DNA of 64,000 nt from Pseudogymnoascus destructans. Its lineage: Eukaryota > Ascomycota > Leotiomycetes > Thelebolales > Thelebolaceae. How positions within the stretch are numbered: position 1 is the stretch's first letter; each line of letters opens with the position of its first letter. Position numbers and translations under genes: made by a program. The stretch is from the NCBI RefSeq assembly GCF_001641265.1, contig NW_020167536.1, positions 372,001 through 436,000 on the forward strand, in the 5' to 3' direction. The notes beneath the pieces are model-generated. The model was not told the origin of the DNA. It worked only from the letters and a program-made list of their open reading frames with translations, and searched no databases. Shown in pieces: positions 1 to 10,004 of this stretch.

Positions 1-93
1 CATGTCGGCGGGCAGATAATTCGGGCTCTGCACAACGTACATGAGTGATCGGGTCGTGGATTCGGAGGGGTTTGAAAGCTCGATGTCGTCGGC
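1..93 (-). CDS. possible internal exon of a gene running off the left edge
   Basis: On the minus strand, reading leftward from about position 93, there is an open frame (beginning ESSADDIELSNPSES) that stays open to the window edge. It is preceded by a plausible acceptor (gcgtag just before the first codon). No upstream first exon was found and the product is not recognised. It could equally be chance coding in a promoter shared with HIS1. Confidence 0.2.
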
Positions 94-529
94 GGATGAT
101 TCCTACGCTTTGGGTCAAGAATTCTCGAAATCGCTTGTAGGGCTCCAGAAGCGAGAAACCCTATTGCGATCGGCGAAACGTACACCCGAAGGATGACTCG
201 ATTAGGCTTAGCGTTTTACTTCACCGCTGAATTCTAAATGCGGGCTGTGAATCGGCGGTTCCTGTGCCACGAGTTTTGGAGAGGTAAATCATTGGTGGGA
301 TACAATATCGGGATATTGGAGTCAGAGTCGGAAGATCGAGACGGAATATCTCATTATAATCCTATTAGCTCCCCAAACAACGCAATTTAATTTCAGGATC
401 AACTACCTATTGACTGCTTCAATTGCGAGCCTTTTACAAAGTTCTCCGACCCGGTCTGTACTGCGCGATATTTGGTGATACAATAAAGAGGGTGACCCCC
501 CACCCCCTCTCCTCTTCTTCTTCTCTACG
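94..529. other. intergenic region upstream of HIS1
   Basis: No convincing gene is seen. The last 50 bases before the HIS1 ATG are C- and CT-rich (ccccccaccccctctcctcttcttctt type), a common feature of fungal core promoters and 5' leaders. One possible general-control site is listed separately. Confidence 0.5.
193..199 (+). promoter_or_regulatory. candidate GCN4/CPC-1 site upstream of HIS1
   Basis: ATGACTC lies about 330 bases before the HIS1 start codon. It matches the core of the site used by Gcn4/CpcA-type bZIP factors, which activate amino-acid biosynthesis genes, HIS1 included, in yeast and filamentous fungi. A 7-base match alone is weak evidence. Confidence 0.35.
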
Positions 530-1772
530 ATGGATCTCGTAAACCAGTACGTGAATCCCCTGCTTCAACAGTCAAGGAAAGCCAAGCCAAACTTAGCGCG
601 CCATGGGCTACATCAGCAACGACACTGACCTCATTCGTCTCAGCCTCGAGGGACGACTCCTCTTCGCCGTTCCAAAGAGTTAGCAGCTTCTTCCCCTGCA
701 AAACTACTGCCCAACTGCTTACACCATCCAGAGGGCCGTCTCAATGCCACCGCACTAAACCTCCTCGAAGGAGCCGACATCCAGTTCCGCCGCGAAAACC
801 GCCTCGACATCGCGCTCGTCAAGAACCTCCCCATCGCCCTCGTCTTCCTCCCCGCCGCCGACATCCCTACATTCGTCGGAGAGGGTCAGGTTGATCTCGG
901 TATCACGGGCTTCGACCAGGTCGCCGAGCACGATGCGCGCCGCCGCGCTATAGTCCGCGACCAGGCCGAGTCTGGGAAATCAACACCCGTGGAGGGCGCC
1001 CAGCCGAAGGGCTGCGACCAAATCCTGGATCTCGATTTCGGGGCTTGCAAGCTGCAGGTCCAGGTTCCCGTTAATGGGAAGTACAGGACGCCTACGGATC
1101 TGATTGGCAAGAATATTGGCACGAGCTTCGTCAGTCTTGCGGCTGAGTATTTTGCTAAGTTAGAGGCTGAGGCTGATGCTGCGAATGGTGAAGCACCGGG
1201 CCCTAAGCCGCTCAGGACTAAGATCATTGAGTTGAGCGGTAGTGTTGAGGCTGCTTGCGCGCTTGGTGTTGCGGATGGAATTGTTGATCTCGTTGGTATG
1301 TCATCTTCCTTCCATTTGAAGAGCACCAAATTAACCGCGCCCTAGAATCCGGAGAGACGATGAAGGCAGCTGGTCTAGAAGCCATCGACACAGTCGTGTC
1401 CACGAAGGCTATCCTGATCAAGTCAAAGAACCCTTCCAACAAAGCAATGGTCGACCTGATCGCCTCAAGAATACAAGGTGTTATTTGTAAGTTTCCCCCC
1501 TGCCTCGTTTCCAGGATCAGTCCCTAACTACCATACCAGCCGCAAAACAATACGTGCTGTGCCAGTACAACGTCGAGCGCAAGAATCTCGACGCCGTTAC
1601 CAAAGTCACCCCCGGCCGTCGCGCTGCCACCATCAACGCGCTGGAAGAGGAGGGCTGGGTCGCCGTGAGCTCGATGGTGGAGAAAAATAGGATTGCGACG
1701 GTGATGGATGAGCTGGCGAGCCTTGGAGCGGAGGACATCCTGGTACTGGGTATCTTGAACACACGTACGTAG
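530..1772 (+). CDS. HIS1: ATP phosphoribosyltransferase (histidine biosynthesis, step 1)
   Basis: Condenses ATP with PRPP to phosphoribosyl-ATP, the committed, histidine-inhibited step of histidine synthesis. Five exons fit with phase preserved: 530-546, 644-678, 732-1295, 1346-1486, 1540-1772, all with GT-AG introns of 50-97 bp, giving 329 aa. The start reads MDLVNH then LEGRLLFAVPKKGRLN, as in yeast His1. Further family motifs are FLPAADIPTFVGEG, CKLQVQVPVNG, the PRPP-loop-like region GSVEAACALG with VESGET spanning intron 3, and the C-terminal regulatory part KVTPGRRAATI and EEGWVAVSSM. The Gln-Ala-Glu-rich stretch before CDQILDLDFGACKL is longer than in yeast. Reading frame and splice sites look intact, so it should be functional. 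Confidence 0.96.
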
Positions 1773-2446
1773 TGGGGTAGTGTTGTTAAAAGCCATTTGT
1801 GAAGTATTGGTAGGACGCATAACTGTTGAAGTCAGTCTAAATACAAAAAGTTGACCTATTGGCATCAGTCGGATTAATCCAATCACACATTTATCATAGT
1901 CTAAGTCTTAATGGCGGGTATTGTGTAATGGGGGTAGTGGGGTTGGGTCCGCCCCATCGAAATACCACCACCTTCAAAAAATCGAGAATATTAAATTACT
2001 ACCATCCTAATTCATCTATATCACTAGTTATCATATAGATCCTCCACACTCCCATCATCAATTAAATCAATTATAGATGTTGTAACTTGTGGTGTTGTTG
2101 ATATTTTCGACTTTTGTGTTACTGTTGCTAGAGTACTTCTGCTTCTGCTACTTGCGACCGCAGCTTCTCAGTAGAGATATGGAATTGACCCTTCAAAACT
2201 GCTCTCTTGCCCTTGCTCTGTTCTCCGCATTTCTAGATAATTGAGCGTAGGTTATCTGTCTCTCTTTGATAATGGGGTGGCCACCCCTACTATGTCGGTT
2301 ACCCAACTCTGTCGGTTACACCTCCACCTACGTTAGTGTGATAGAGTTCTGTTATACTGTAGTGTGACAGTCCCCTTTCCTATTTGGGCACGTGGGGCCG
2401 GAGTATGCACCTTGGCATTAGGTACGCCTTACCAAATATGTTCCTA
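1773..2446. other. intergenic, A+T-rich, no gene seen
   Basis: 3' flank of HIS1 followed by A+T-rich sequence. No open frame with family signatures and no LTR or inverted repeat recognised. Confidence 0.5.
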
Positions 2447-2863
2447 TTACACGCTAAAAGTGTGACAGTAACAGTTGCTAAATTGCTCTTGATTAAACCA
2501 GTCGACCACGCAAAAGTTAAAGGTCACGTGATCTAAACCGAACTTATCGTCCACATCACTCGAGGAGACGGGCGATGGTCCCTCGCCGAATTCGAAGGGA
2601 ACAAACCGATTTTGATCGGGGACAAATTTGATGACGAGTGGATGGATATTGCTGAGATCAAGGGATTCAGTCGAAGTAGCCTTGTTCCATTTGCCTGGCA
2701 CGACCCTTAGGTCCGACTCGAGCCTAATAGTATCACTCGCGATGGGGTCATGTCGATGGAGCAGATGGAAGCCGAACTTCCCAAGCTGGCCATGGCGAGT
2801 AATGATCTCCACCAGTTCCTTAACATGATCTGCGTCGACATGCATCTCGGGCTGGATGTGCAA
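2447..2863 (-). CDS. hypothetical protein or gene fragment
   Basis: A 138-codon frame on the minus strand (start MHIQPEMHVDADHV) has the feel of real protein: balanced composition, a His-rich segment (FGFHLLHRHD) and conserved-looking blocks (PFEFGEGPSPV, DDKFGLDHVTFN). The arrangement resembles small fungal proteins of unknown function in which a His-containing block is followed by a block ending in KFGL. I could not find an upstream exon, and the sequence on both sides is non-coding, so this may be a decayed copy. Function unknown. Confidence 0.35.
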   Translation of the reverse strand: MHIQPEMHVDADHVKELVEIITRHGQLGKFGFHLLHRHDPIASDTIRLESDLRVVPGKWNKATSTESLDLSNIHPLVIKFVPDQNRFVPFEFGEGPSPVSSSDVDDKFGLDHVTFNFCVVDWFNQEQFSNCYCHTFSV

Positions 2864-3520
2864 AAGACCATTGTACCTTTCAATGGGTCAGCATGGACTC
2901 GTGGGCCTAGCAGTAAGACAGCTGGGCTTACATGGTGGTGGACTCCTTCAAGTCATCCTTGGTCAAGGGCCGGTGAAGGCCAGGGATGTGCACTGCCATC
3001 ATAACGTCGGCTGTAGCCATTGTGGGGGATCGTTTGCTTTGGAAGGAGATGGTCCGAGATAAGGCTGGTGTTTTGTGGCTTGCTTAGTTTCGTATGTAGT
3101 GGCGGGAGAAGATGGGGATCTTGAGGGCTGATGGCCGAAAAGGGGGACAGTCTGACCCTATACATATGTCATTCCTGCTTAGCAAGAATGGAGCATCAGC
3201 CCTGTTCGTTATTGCTCAGAGGATGTACTGCGGGTTGCTTAAGCGTTCTCATGTCTCACAACATTGGTGCAGCCGAGCCCCATCCACACGAAAGTTTTCC
3301 ATCGCGTGCCAATAGGCAGCAGCTTCGTGTGGTTGGTGAGAGGAAAGGGCTCCAGTTTGAGTAACCTCGAGAGTATAAAAATACCTTACCCCGATGAGCT
3401 CAGAGCTCGGACTTTGACGCCACGGTGGAAAATCCAGACCGGATCTCGGTCAATCGAGAGGAATGAAGATAACTGCCGTTAATCACCCCCCTATCTGACA
3501 TTCAGGTCATGAGTCACATG
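2864..3520. other. no gene seen
   Basis: Only short overlapping frames on both strands without family signatures. No inverted or long direct repeats recognised. Confidence 0.45.
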
Positions 3521-3584
3521 TGAAGTGAAGTAAAGGAGTGAAGTGAAGTGAAGTGAAGTGAAGTGAGTGGAGCGGAGTGAAGTG
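3521..3584 (+). repeat. GAAGT pentanucleotide microsatellite
   Basis: An imperfect tandem array of the pentamer gaagt/aagtg, seven or more units in the best stretch, decaying on its right side into gtggagcggagtg variants. It shares no sequence with the flanking transposons. Confidence 0.85.
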
Positions 3585-3719
3585 GAAGGGAGTGGTGTGG
3601 AGAGGGAAGCGAGAAGTGGCGAACTATTGAAGACTGCATTCTCACATATAACAGCAGAGCTAAGGCAACAAAAGCATGTCTGCCTACTCACCCCAATTTT
3701 AAACGCGTCATTCACCGCC

Positions 3720-3965
3720 ATGCTTCAGGGGCAAGATCGTCCCATAGCCGCCTACACATTTGCAATTTTTGCTCTTGTACTTTACTTCGTCAACACATTT
3801 TTTCAGTGGTGGACAGCGCACAAGAAGTCCCTGGTGTACTTCCGCTGGAAAACTTCCATTGGAGCAATCAGCTCGGCATGTGTACTTTGCCTAGTACTTT
3901 ATGTCGAATTCGGGTCTAGCTGGGAAATGGTTATCACAAGGCGACGACGAAGACAGCGGCGATGA
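3720..3965 (+). CDS. hypothetical small membrane protein
   Basis: An 82-residue frame starting at an internal Met (the open frame extends upstream to 3567 but that part is low-complexity satellite sequence). It contains two hydrophobic helices, roughly residues 9-27 (AAYTFAIFALVLYFVNTFF) and 43-60 (GAISSACVLCLVLYVEF), joined by a charged loop, with an Arg-rich C-terminus. It ends 34 bases before a pogo terminus, so the original C-terminus may have been lost to that insertion. No family recognised. Confidence 0.3.
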   Translation: MLQGQDRPIAAYTFAIFALVLYFVNTFFQWWTAHKKSLVYFRWKTSIGAISSACVLCLVLYVEFGSSWEMVITRRRRRQRR

Positions 3966-4000
3966 TGCAGATAATGAGAGTTAGAATAGTAATAACGTAA

Positions 4001-4070
4001 CGTATGGGGTAGTCGGACATATGGGGTAGTCGGACATATGTGGTAGTCGGACATATGGGGTAGTCGGACA
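4001..4070. repeat. subterminal iterated repeats of transposon P3
   Basis: Four near-identical copies of an 18-base unit (atatggggtagtcggac, one with atatgtggtag). Short direct repeats next to the ends are typical transposase-binding sites in fungal pogo-like elements and recur in the other pogo families of this window with different sequences. Confidence 0.8.
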
Positions 4071-4076
4071 AAAAGT

Positions 4077-5173
4077 TTATTCTACTCTAGTTGACCGAGT
4101 CCTACGTGCCACACACTCCTCCAATTCCAATTCTGGGTCGCTTGAATCGTTCTCTACCTCTTCCTCTTCAACTTCCTCGTCTACTTCTTCAATTGGCCGT
4201 TTGCGTGGCCTTCCACGTGGTCTTTTCTCGGTTGACTTCAACTCTGCCTCCCGGACAATTTTCAACACTTCCTCAGTACTGAATACAAATTCGCCTTGCA
4301 ACTTAATTCTCTTGCCTGTAGTTCTTTTCTTTCGTGTCTCAAGTATCTCTTTGTACTCTTTCACCTCCTTCCGAAGGATGCTGAGTTCAGCATTCTGACT
4401 TTCAACCAACCTAGTCATTCTCTTGGCATAGCGTCGAGTTGGTGAAGCAGGAGAGTCACAAGCTGCCATACTTGAATTAAATACTAAACTTGCATGCCTT
4501 AGTTCAGTTCCATCTGGAGGAGAACTTCGGAGTATTGAGAGATCCAGAGTAGTGATATTGGTTGAGTTTTGAGGAGTGCGAGGTGGTTCGGTTGGTGGAA
4601 GTGGAAGGTTAGCCAGAACTCTTTCTGGGAGAAAGGGTATTAAACCCGCTGCCCTCCACCCACTTCTAATATTTTGAGGTATAAGACCCTTCTCTCGAAT
4701 ACACCGGAAGATTTCAACCCAGTGGGAGCGCTGGATTCGCTTTATTCCTGCTCGAGTATACCGATCTACTTCCTGAGCATGAAATCGCTTAAGAGGTCCA
4801 TACACCCCAACATCAAGTGGTTGGAGTAGATGAGAGCAATGAGGTGGTAGAATAAGAAGGTCGATGTCATTCTCAATGCACAGTGCAATCATATCGCCAG
4901 TAATGTGACTAGAATGGCCATCCATAATCAACATTCGCGGGTGATTTCCAGACTTTTTGCATGACTCAGGCTCAAATACCTTCCGCAACCACTCAAATCC
5001 ATGACTGTTTGAAGTCCAGCCACTATTACTTGTTGAGAAGTGCCAGTTTGTAGGGGTGTCCTTTGGAATCCAACTTGAATTGGTATTCTTAGCCTTGAAT
5101 ATAATCATAGGTGGTAAAGCACCACCGTCTGCATCAATGCATTCAAGTACAGTTATCCACTCCTGCTTCCCAG
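4077..5173 (-). pseudogene. pogo-type transposase, C-terminal part (N-terminus lost)
   Basis: Encodes the C-terminal ~365 residues of a DDE_1-superfamily transposase (open from 5173; first Met at 5108). Visible are QEWITVLECIDADGG, the catalytic second-Asp block LIMDGHSSH, the LLILPPHCSHLLQPLDVGVYGPLK block typical of Fot1/pogo, a coiled-coil-like segment (residues ~230-265), and a basic AT-hook-like RPRGRPRKRP followed by an acidic tail. The N-terminal helix-turn-helix domains and first catalytic Asp are missing because the frame is broken by the LTR at 5174, so it cannot encode an active enzyme. Confidence 0.85.
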
Positions 5174-6046
5174 TGTCATACTGACATTCGTTGCACTCAG
5201 TTTGCTATCAAACTCAAGAGCAAACTTAGAAATCTCCTCCTCAAACCTACAAGTCACTATACATATTTTGGCTTGTCACACCAACAACAAGAGCAATACT
5301 ACTCAACGATTGCTACAACCCTCTATGATTCATTACAAGTCATTGCTCCTTAGTTACTGGGCCGATATGGCCACATAGCATATCTCTACAACCCTCTATG
5401 ATTCATTACATGACATCACTCCTTAGTTACTGGGCTAATACTACCACATGGCATATCTCTATCAACTAGAGGCCTAGGAACATGAATGATAGCTCTAGAA
5501 GCTTCTACAACCCTCTATGATTCATTACACATCATCGCTCCTTAGTTACCCACAAGATTGGTTAATTTATGACATAATCTGTCTATAGGGGTACTCTGAC
5601 CTTGGACCTCCTTTCACTTCCTATAGGCTAGGAACCTAAGAAATGGTTCTATGGGATTCTCTTACGTTGACTACAGTTACCAAGCCTGGTTAGTCATGGA
5701 AAGTCATGGAAAATGAGAGAACTACACTCCTTTGGCATAAATAGGATTGCCCTTTCCTTAAGAAAGGGCAAGCAGACAATACAGTAAATCGACTATCACA
5801 TACTTCTATGTCTTTTCCAAGCTTCCAAGCATTGATCTGGTTACTCCTTGTTTCTGAAAAGTCAGTGAGGTGCTAACCTATGACTTATCACTGAGTTCTC
5901 AGACTCAACATTTGTACAACTTGTCTAAACCACTCCACTACATCATACACTTGATTGCTGCGTTGTGGAATAGTCTAAGCTACAACCCTTTGGCTCTATT
6001 TCCTAAGACAGTGTGTTGTCTTAGTAAAATCATTCCCTTCCTTACA
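5174..6046 (+). repeat. solo LTR, family A, with damaged 3' end
   Basis: Begins tgtcatactgacattcg and follows the LTRs of the intact gypsy element at 17527-24140 for most of its length, including the palindromic cctttccttaagaaagg. Near the end the conserved block gggtggctagattc...ccaccatt is deleted, leaving cttcctt joined to aca. The flanks show no matching 5-bp target duplication (cccag left, attac right), so the right side has been rearranged. It interrupts transposase P3. Confidence 0.85.
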
Positions 6047-6197
6047 ATTACTTAGTTATTAAAAAAACAAGTTAAAAAACTTAAATACAGGGGTAATTTT
6101 AAGCGAATTAGCCAATAAGCTTAATAAGCCCTCGAAAATTAAAATCCTATTTATTTATATAACACTAAATCTATATTTTTAATTTTATGATTTTATA
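6047..6197. other. A+T-rich spacer
   Basis: Very A+T-rich spacer between the damaged LTR and the next transposon. No coding signal seen. Confidence 0.5.
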
Positions 6198-8057
6198 ACG
6201 TACATGTATAGCGAAAGCGCCAAACAAGCGAAAGCGCCAAAATTATCTACCCTCACGACAAACATTGCGATAAATCTACCACAACATTAGAAATCAATTG
6301 AAACTACTCGGAGTCCTCTTCCTCAGAGGTGTCTATTACAATCTGACACGTGCGCGCATTGTGCCCAGTCTCACCACACTTGCCACAGCGACGGGCACGG
6401 GTTTCTTCCCTTGGCTTCCGACCACGGCTTGCCCTTATTTCCTGCTCTACCTGCTGCACAACATCCCTCTCATCCTGTAGCTCTTGCGCCCCTTGTTGAC
6501 TAAGTGATCCTCCTTGCTGTAGTCGTGTTTTCCTAGCTCTCCGGCGCTTGCTTAGTACTTCATTTGCCTGTCGTAGGTTTTGGTTCTCTCCCTTTAGCAG
6601 TGCTAATTGATGCATTATTTGCGATGCACCCTTTGTAAACTGGTCAACAGCTGCATAGATTGAGGTTGGAGAGCTATTTTGATGGCGTGAAATCCGAGTT
6701 TTAATAAATGTAGACTGTGACATAGCTTCAATTGGGTTGTTTGGTGTCTGAGAAACCCAAGGTTGAGCAGTACCTGGGCGGGAGCTTGGAGGCGTTGGTG
6801 TCCTTAACTTAAGATCAAGTGTAGATATCACTCTCTCAGGGTCAAATGGAAGAAGCCCTGCCCCTCGGAACCCGCCTCAAATGTTACTTTCCGTCATTGT
6901 AGTGTTAAATGCAGCGTGGAAGGCAGGAAAGAAGTCATCCTTTGTAATATGAGAAATATGAGCCTGCATCATATCTTCAATTTGCCGACCATAGGCCTGC
7001 TTTAACGGGCCGAAACAGCCAACATCAAGTGGCTGGAGTAGATGAGAAGAGTGAGCAGGCATACAAAGCGTAATAATGTTGTGTTCCTTGCAGTACTCCT
7101 CAAACTCATCTGAGTGGTGGCTCTCATGACCATCAAGGACTAACAAGCGATAACCACCAACACTCCGGGCCTTTGTATGCTTCTCAAAGTGCTGAATCCA
7201 ATCCATGCCTCTCTCGTTTGTAGTCCAGCCATTTTCAGTAACAGAAATCACCCAATCGCTTGAAAATCCACTATTCTCATACCAAGATGTAAGGTGGTTT
7301 TTGCCTGCAACAATGATAAATGGTGGTACTGCCCAACCTTGAGAACTAACGCCTTGGATTACTGTAACCCATTCCCGATTACCAGGCTGTACCTTCTTTG
7401 CTTTTGCCCGCCCGTCTGAGCTTGTTACAACCATAGCAGTTGAGATAACGCCCATCATAAACCCAGTCTCATCAAAGTTGTAGATATCTGCTTCATCGAT
7501 ACCATATTTCGCAATTGTGTTACGCACAAGCTCAAACCAGCCATTAATAACTTCTGGATCTTCGCACTTAGCCCTCTGGTAGTCGTATTTGCGCTGAAAG
7601 CGTGTCTGGAGCTCTACACGCCGCTTAACAAAGTTTGAAGCCCAACGCGACCCAACGCGTGACGCGTCGCGTGTTGCAAGTAGTCGACTTGCCATATCTT
7701 CAACAACAGACAGCCGAGGAGGAAACCCTTTGGCAGCTAGGTCGAGTATATACTGAACAAGGACGGACTCCTCTAGGTTAGTTAATTTCCGTGAGTTGGC
7801 TTGGATATCGCGTCGTGAAGGTACACCTTCTAGATGACGACCTAGCTTGCGGTGGTCCACAGAATAGATCCTAGCAGCAACTCGAAGGCGTAACTTTGGG
7901 TCGCTTTGCATAGCCTGGATAGCTAGCACTAATTGGCTTTCATCGTTTTTATGGGGCATGTTTTGTTGTTGAGGAATTTAACATTTAGTTGGGGGGTTTG
8001 GTCACCGCATCATTTTGGCGCTTTCGCTTGTTTGGCGCTTTCGCTATACATGTACGT
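6198..8057 (-). mobile_element. Fot1/pogo transposon, family P1, copy 1
   Basis: A 1860-bp element bounded by TA on both sides (6196-6197, 8058-8059). Its terminal inverted repeats read acgtacatgtatagcgaaag and carry two 17-base units (gcgaaagcgccaaacaa type) at each end. It encodes one transposase on the minus strand. The copy at 12198-14074 is nearly identical and in opposite orientation; a more diverged copy is at 53158-55017. Confidence 0.93.
6304..7959 (-). pseudogene. pogo/Fot1 transposase with one in-frame TGA
   Basis: Full-length transposase frame of about 550 codons broken only by a TGA between two open parts (7959-6877 and 6831-6304, same frame). The N-terminus has psq/CENP-B-like helix-turn-helix features (AARIYSVDHRKLGRHLEG; then LAAKGFPPRLSVVEDMA). 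The catalytic core shows YNFDETGFMMG, LLVLDGHESHHS and MPAHSSHLLQPLDVGCFGPL. The C-terminus ends in a zinc knuckle, CGKCGETGHNARTC, and an acidic tail. The TGA follows TMTESNI where the diverged copy at 53 kb reads NIQGGFRGAG. The same TGA occurs in the inverted copy. Confidence 0.88.
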
Positions 8058-8201
8058 TATTTATAAAGAAAGAAAGTGCATGGTTATGCACAGATGTTTT
8101 TTGTATGTAAAAAAAGTGATCGGCTCGCATGATCGACTCAGTGTACAACCACGTTATATAGTTTTTATTTAATTATACTTATATTTTCTCCACAACCAGA
8201 T

Positions 8202-9803
8202 ATGGAAACTGCATCAAAAGAAAGCCTTATGATCCTTGCCCTCCAGGCTCTGAAAAATGACTCTAAACTTAGCGTACGAAAGGCTGCTCAGATATATAGA
8301 GTCTCTCCAACAACCTTGACACGTTGCCAGAAAGGAAAACCCTTTCAAGCGGAAACAACAGTTAAATCACGAAAACTTTCAAATCTAGAAGAGAAGACTA
8401 TTGTTCAGAGGTTACTTAAGCTAGATTCCCAAGGATTTCCTGTACGAATACGTGGTGTTGAGGATATGGCAAATTTACTTCGTCGCGAATGCTACACGTC
8501 ACCAGTTGGAAAGAATTGGGCTGAAAACTTCATTCGTCGACAACCAGAGCTCCAGACACAAAAAACGCATTCGTACGATAATCAGAGGGCATTATGTGAG
8601 GATCCAGAAAAGATTCAGGATTGGTTTACGCTTGTAGCCAACTTCATAGCCAAATTTGGGATATGCGTTGAGGATATATACAACTTTGACAAGACAGGGT
8701 TTTTGATGGGCATTCTTGGGACTACTACTGTTGTAACAAGCTCAGATCATACAACTAAGCCTAAACTGATCCAGCCTGGCAATCGAGAGTGGGTGACAGT
8801 AATTCAGGGCATCAATTCACAGGGCTGGGCTGTCCCGCCATTCATTGTTTTTAAGGGCAAATGGCATCTCGCTTCCTGGTACGAAAAAGAGTATTTTCCA
8901 GACGAATGGAGGATTGCTGTCTCTGAAAATGGCTGGACAACAAATGAAGTCACTCTAGAATGGCTTAAGCACTTTGAGAAGTTTACTCGTCCAAAGACAG
9001 TAGGTACTTACCGCCTCCTGGTCCTAGACGGCCATGAAAGTCACCACTCAGCTGCCTTTGAAGAATACTGTCATACGAACAACATTCTTACACTCTGTAT
9101 GCCAGCCCATTCATCTCACCTACTCCAACCTTTAGATGTTGGGTGTTTTGGGCCTTTAAAGAAAGCATACAGTCGACAAATTGAGAATCTTGTCCGGACC
9201 CGAATTACCTATATTAGCAAGGAATCCTTTATACCTGCATTTGTAGAAGCATTTAAAGCTACTATGACCAAGGAAAACATTCAAGGAGGTTTCAGAGGTG
9301 CTGGGCTTGTACCATACGACCCAGAGGTAGTGATATCTCAGCTGGATATCAAGTTATTTACTCCGACACCTGAAAGTTCCCGTCCAGCGACCTCTCATTC
9401 ATGGGTATCTAGAACCCCACAAACTACAAAACACACAAGTTCACAGACAACTCTGATTAAGCAAAAGATCTTACGACATCATAGTAGCTCCCCAACTCCT
9501 ATTTTGGAGGCTGTGGACCTGTTTGTGAAGGGCACAGCCAAGGTTATGCAAGAAAACATACTTTTGAGTACAGAGCTTGAAAGGGTCCAAAAGGCTAATA
9601 ATGAACTAAGCCGTCACCGTCGTACAAAGCGACAGTTAATCCAGCAAGGAGGAACCCTAGATCTACAAGATATTCAAGAGTTGGAGGCTCAGACCGATCT
9701 TCAGGGCCAACTTCTTAAGGAAGAAGGCCAAAGCAGAGGAAAGAAAAGACAGGGTGAATCACATGATCGATGCTGTTGGAGGCTGTGGAAAGACTGGTCA
9801 TAA
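8202..9803 (+). CDS. pogo/Fot1-like transposase, uninterrupted ORF (family P2)
   Basis: 533 codons without interruption, homologous throughout to the P1 transposase flanking it on both sides. Domains in order: N-terminal HTH (VRKAAQIYRVSPTTLTRC, ~25-42), CENP-B-like second HTH (~65-130), and DDE core with YNFDKTGFLMG (usual YNFDETGF, the Glu after the first catalytic Asp is Lys), LLVLDGHESHHS and PAHSSHLLQPLDVGCFGPLK. The last residues (RCCWRLWKDWS) look frameshifted: the +1 frame reads GCGKTGHN, part of the zinc knuckle present in P1. It may bind DNA and perhaps act in trans, but the Lys and the lost knuckle make activity uncertain. Confidence 0.85.
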   Translation: METASKESLMILALQALKNDSKLSVRKAAQIYRVSPTTLTRCQKGKPFQAETTVKSRKLSNLEEKTIVQRLLKLDSQGFPVRIRGVEDMANLLRRECYTSPVGKNWAENFIRRQPELQTQKTHSYDNQRALCEDPEKIQDWFTLVANFIAKFGICVEDIYNFDKTGFLMGILGTTTVVTSSDHTTKPKLIQPGNREWVTVIQGINSQGWAVPPFIVFKGKWHLASWYEKEYFPDEWRIAVSENGWTTNEVTLEWLKHFEKFTRPKTVGTYRLLVLDGHESHHSAAFEEYCHTNNILTLCMPAHSSHLLQPLDVGCFGPLKKAYSRQIENLVRTRITYISKESFIPAFVEAFKATMTKENIQGGFRGAGLVPYDPEVVISQLDIKLFTPTPESSRPATSHSWVSRTPQTTKHTSSQTTLIKQKILRHHSSSPTPILEAVDLFVKGTAKVMQENILLSTELERVQKANNELSRHRRTKRQLIQQGGTLDLQDIQELEAQTDLQGQLLKEEGQSRGKKRQGESHDRCCWRLWKDWS

Positions 9804-9908
9804 CAGCTAGTAGAGCCGCTTCGTACGGTTCAGGGGATGTATTATAGTAGTCATTTGGAGTTCTAGTTAATGTTTTATCTGTAATTATATAATACAAAGT
9901 AGGGTCAG

Positions 9909-9993
9909 GTGCACCATTCGCTTGTGTGCACCATTCGCTTGTGTGCACCATTCGCTTGTGTGCACCATTCGCTTGTGTGCACCATTCGCTTGT
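9909..9993 (+). repeat. five perfect 17-bp iterons at transposon end
   Basis: gtgcaccattcgcttgt repeated five times head to tail without change, next to the P2 terminus. Length and position match the 17-base iterons of family P1 (two or three units), suggesting the same architecture of transposase-binding sites with a different sequence. Confidence 0.95.
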
Positions 9994-10004
9994 GCCACAC
10001 GTTA

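Larger units (their letters stand above)
4000..5173 (-). mobile_element. truncated Fot1/pogo DNA transposon (family P3)
   Basis: The left terminus is acgtatggggtagtcgg after a TA dinucleotide (3998-3999), followed by four iterations of the subterminal unit (c)atatggggtagtcgga between 4001 and 4070. The transposase runs leftward. The opposite end is missing: the coding frame is cut at 5173/5174 by an LTR, and nothing resembling the N-terminal half or the second terminus appears beyond that LTR. Confidence 0.8.
8202..10002 (+). mobile_element. pogo transposon P2, right end intact, left end not found
   Basis: The right terminus is ...gccacacgt followed by TA at 10003-10004, preceded by five 17-base iterons. 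The expected inverted counterpart (acgtgtggc... with iterons) is absent between the P1 terminus at 8057 and the ATG at 8202, so the left end was probably removed when P1 inserted or by a later deletion. Confidence 0.7.

Noticed and set aside
6831..6880. Intron removing the TGA in P1 transposase
   Set aside because: No GT...AG pair around the stop restores the frame while keeping the conserved GGFRGAG block.
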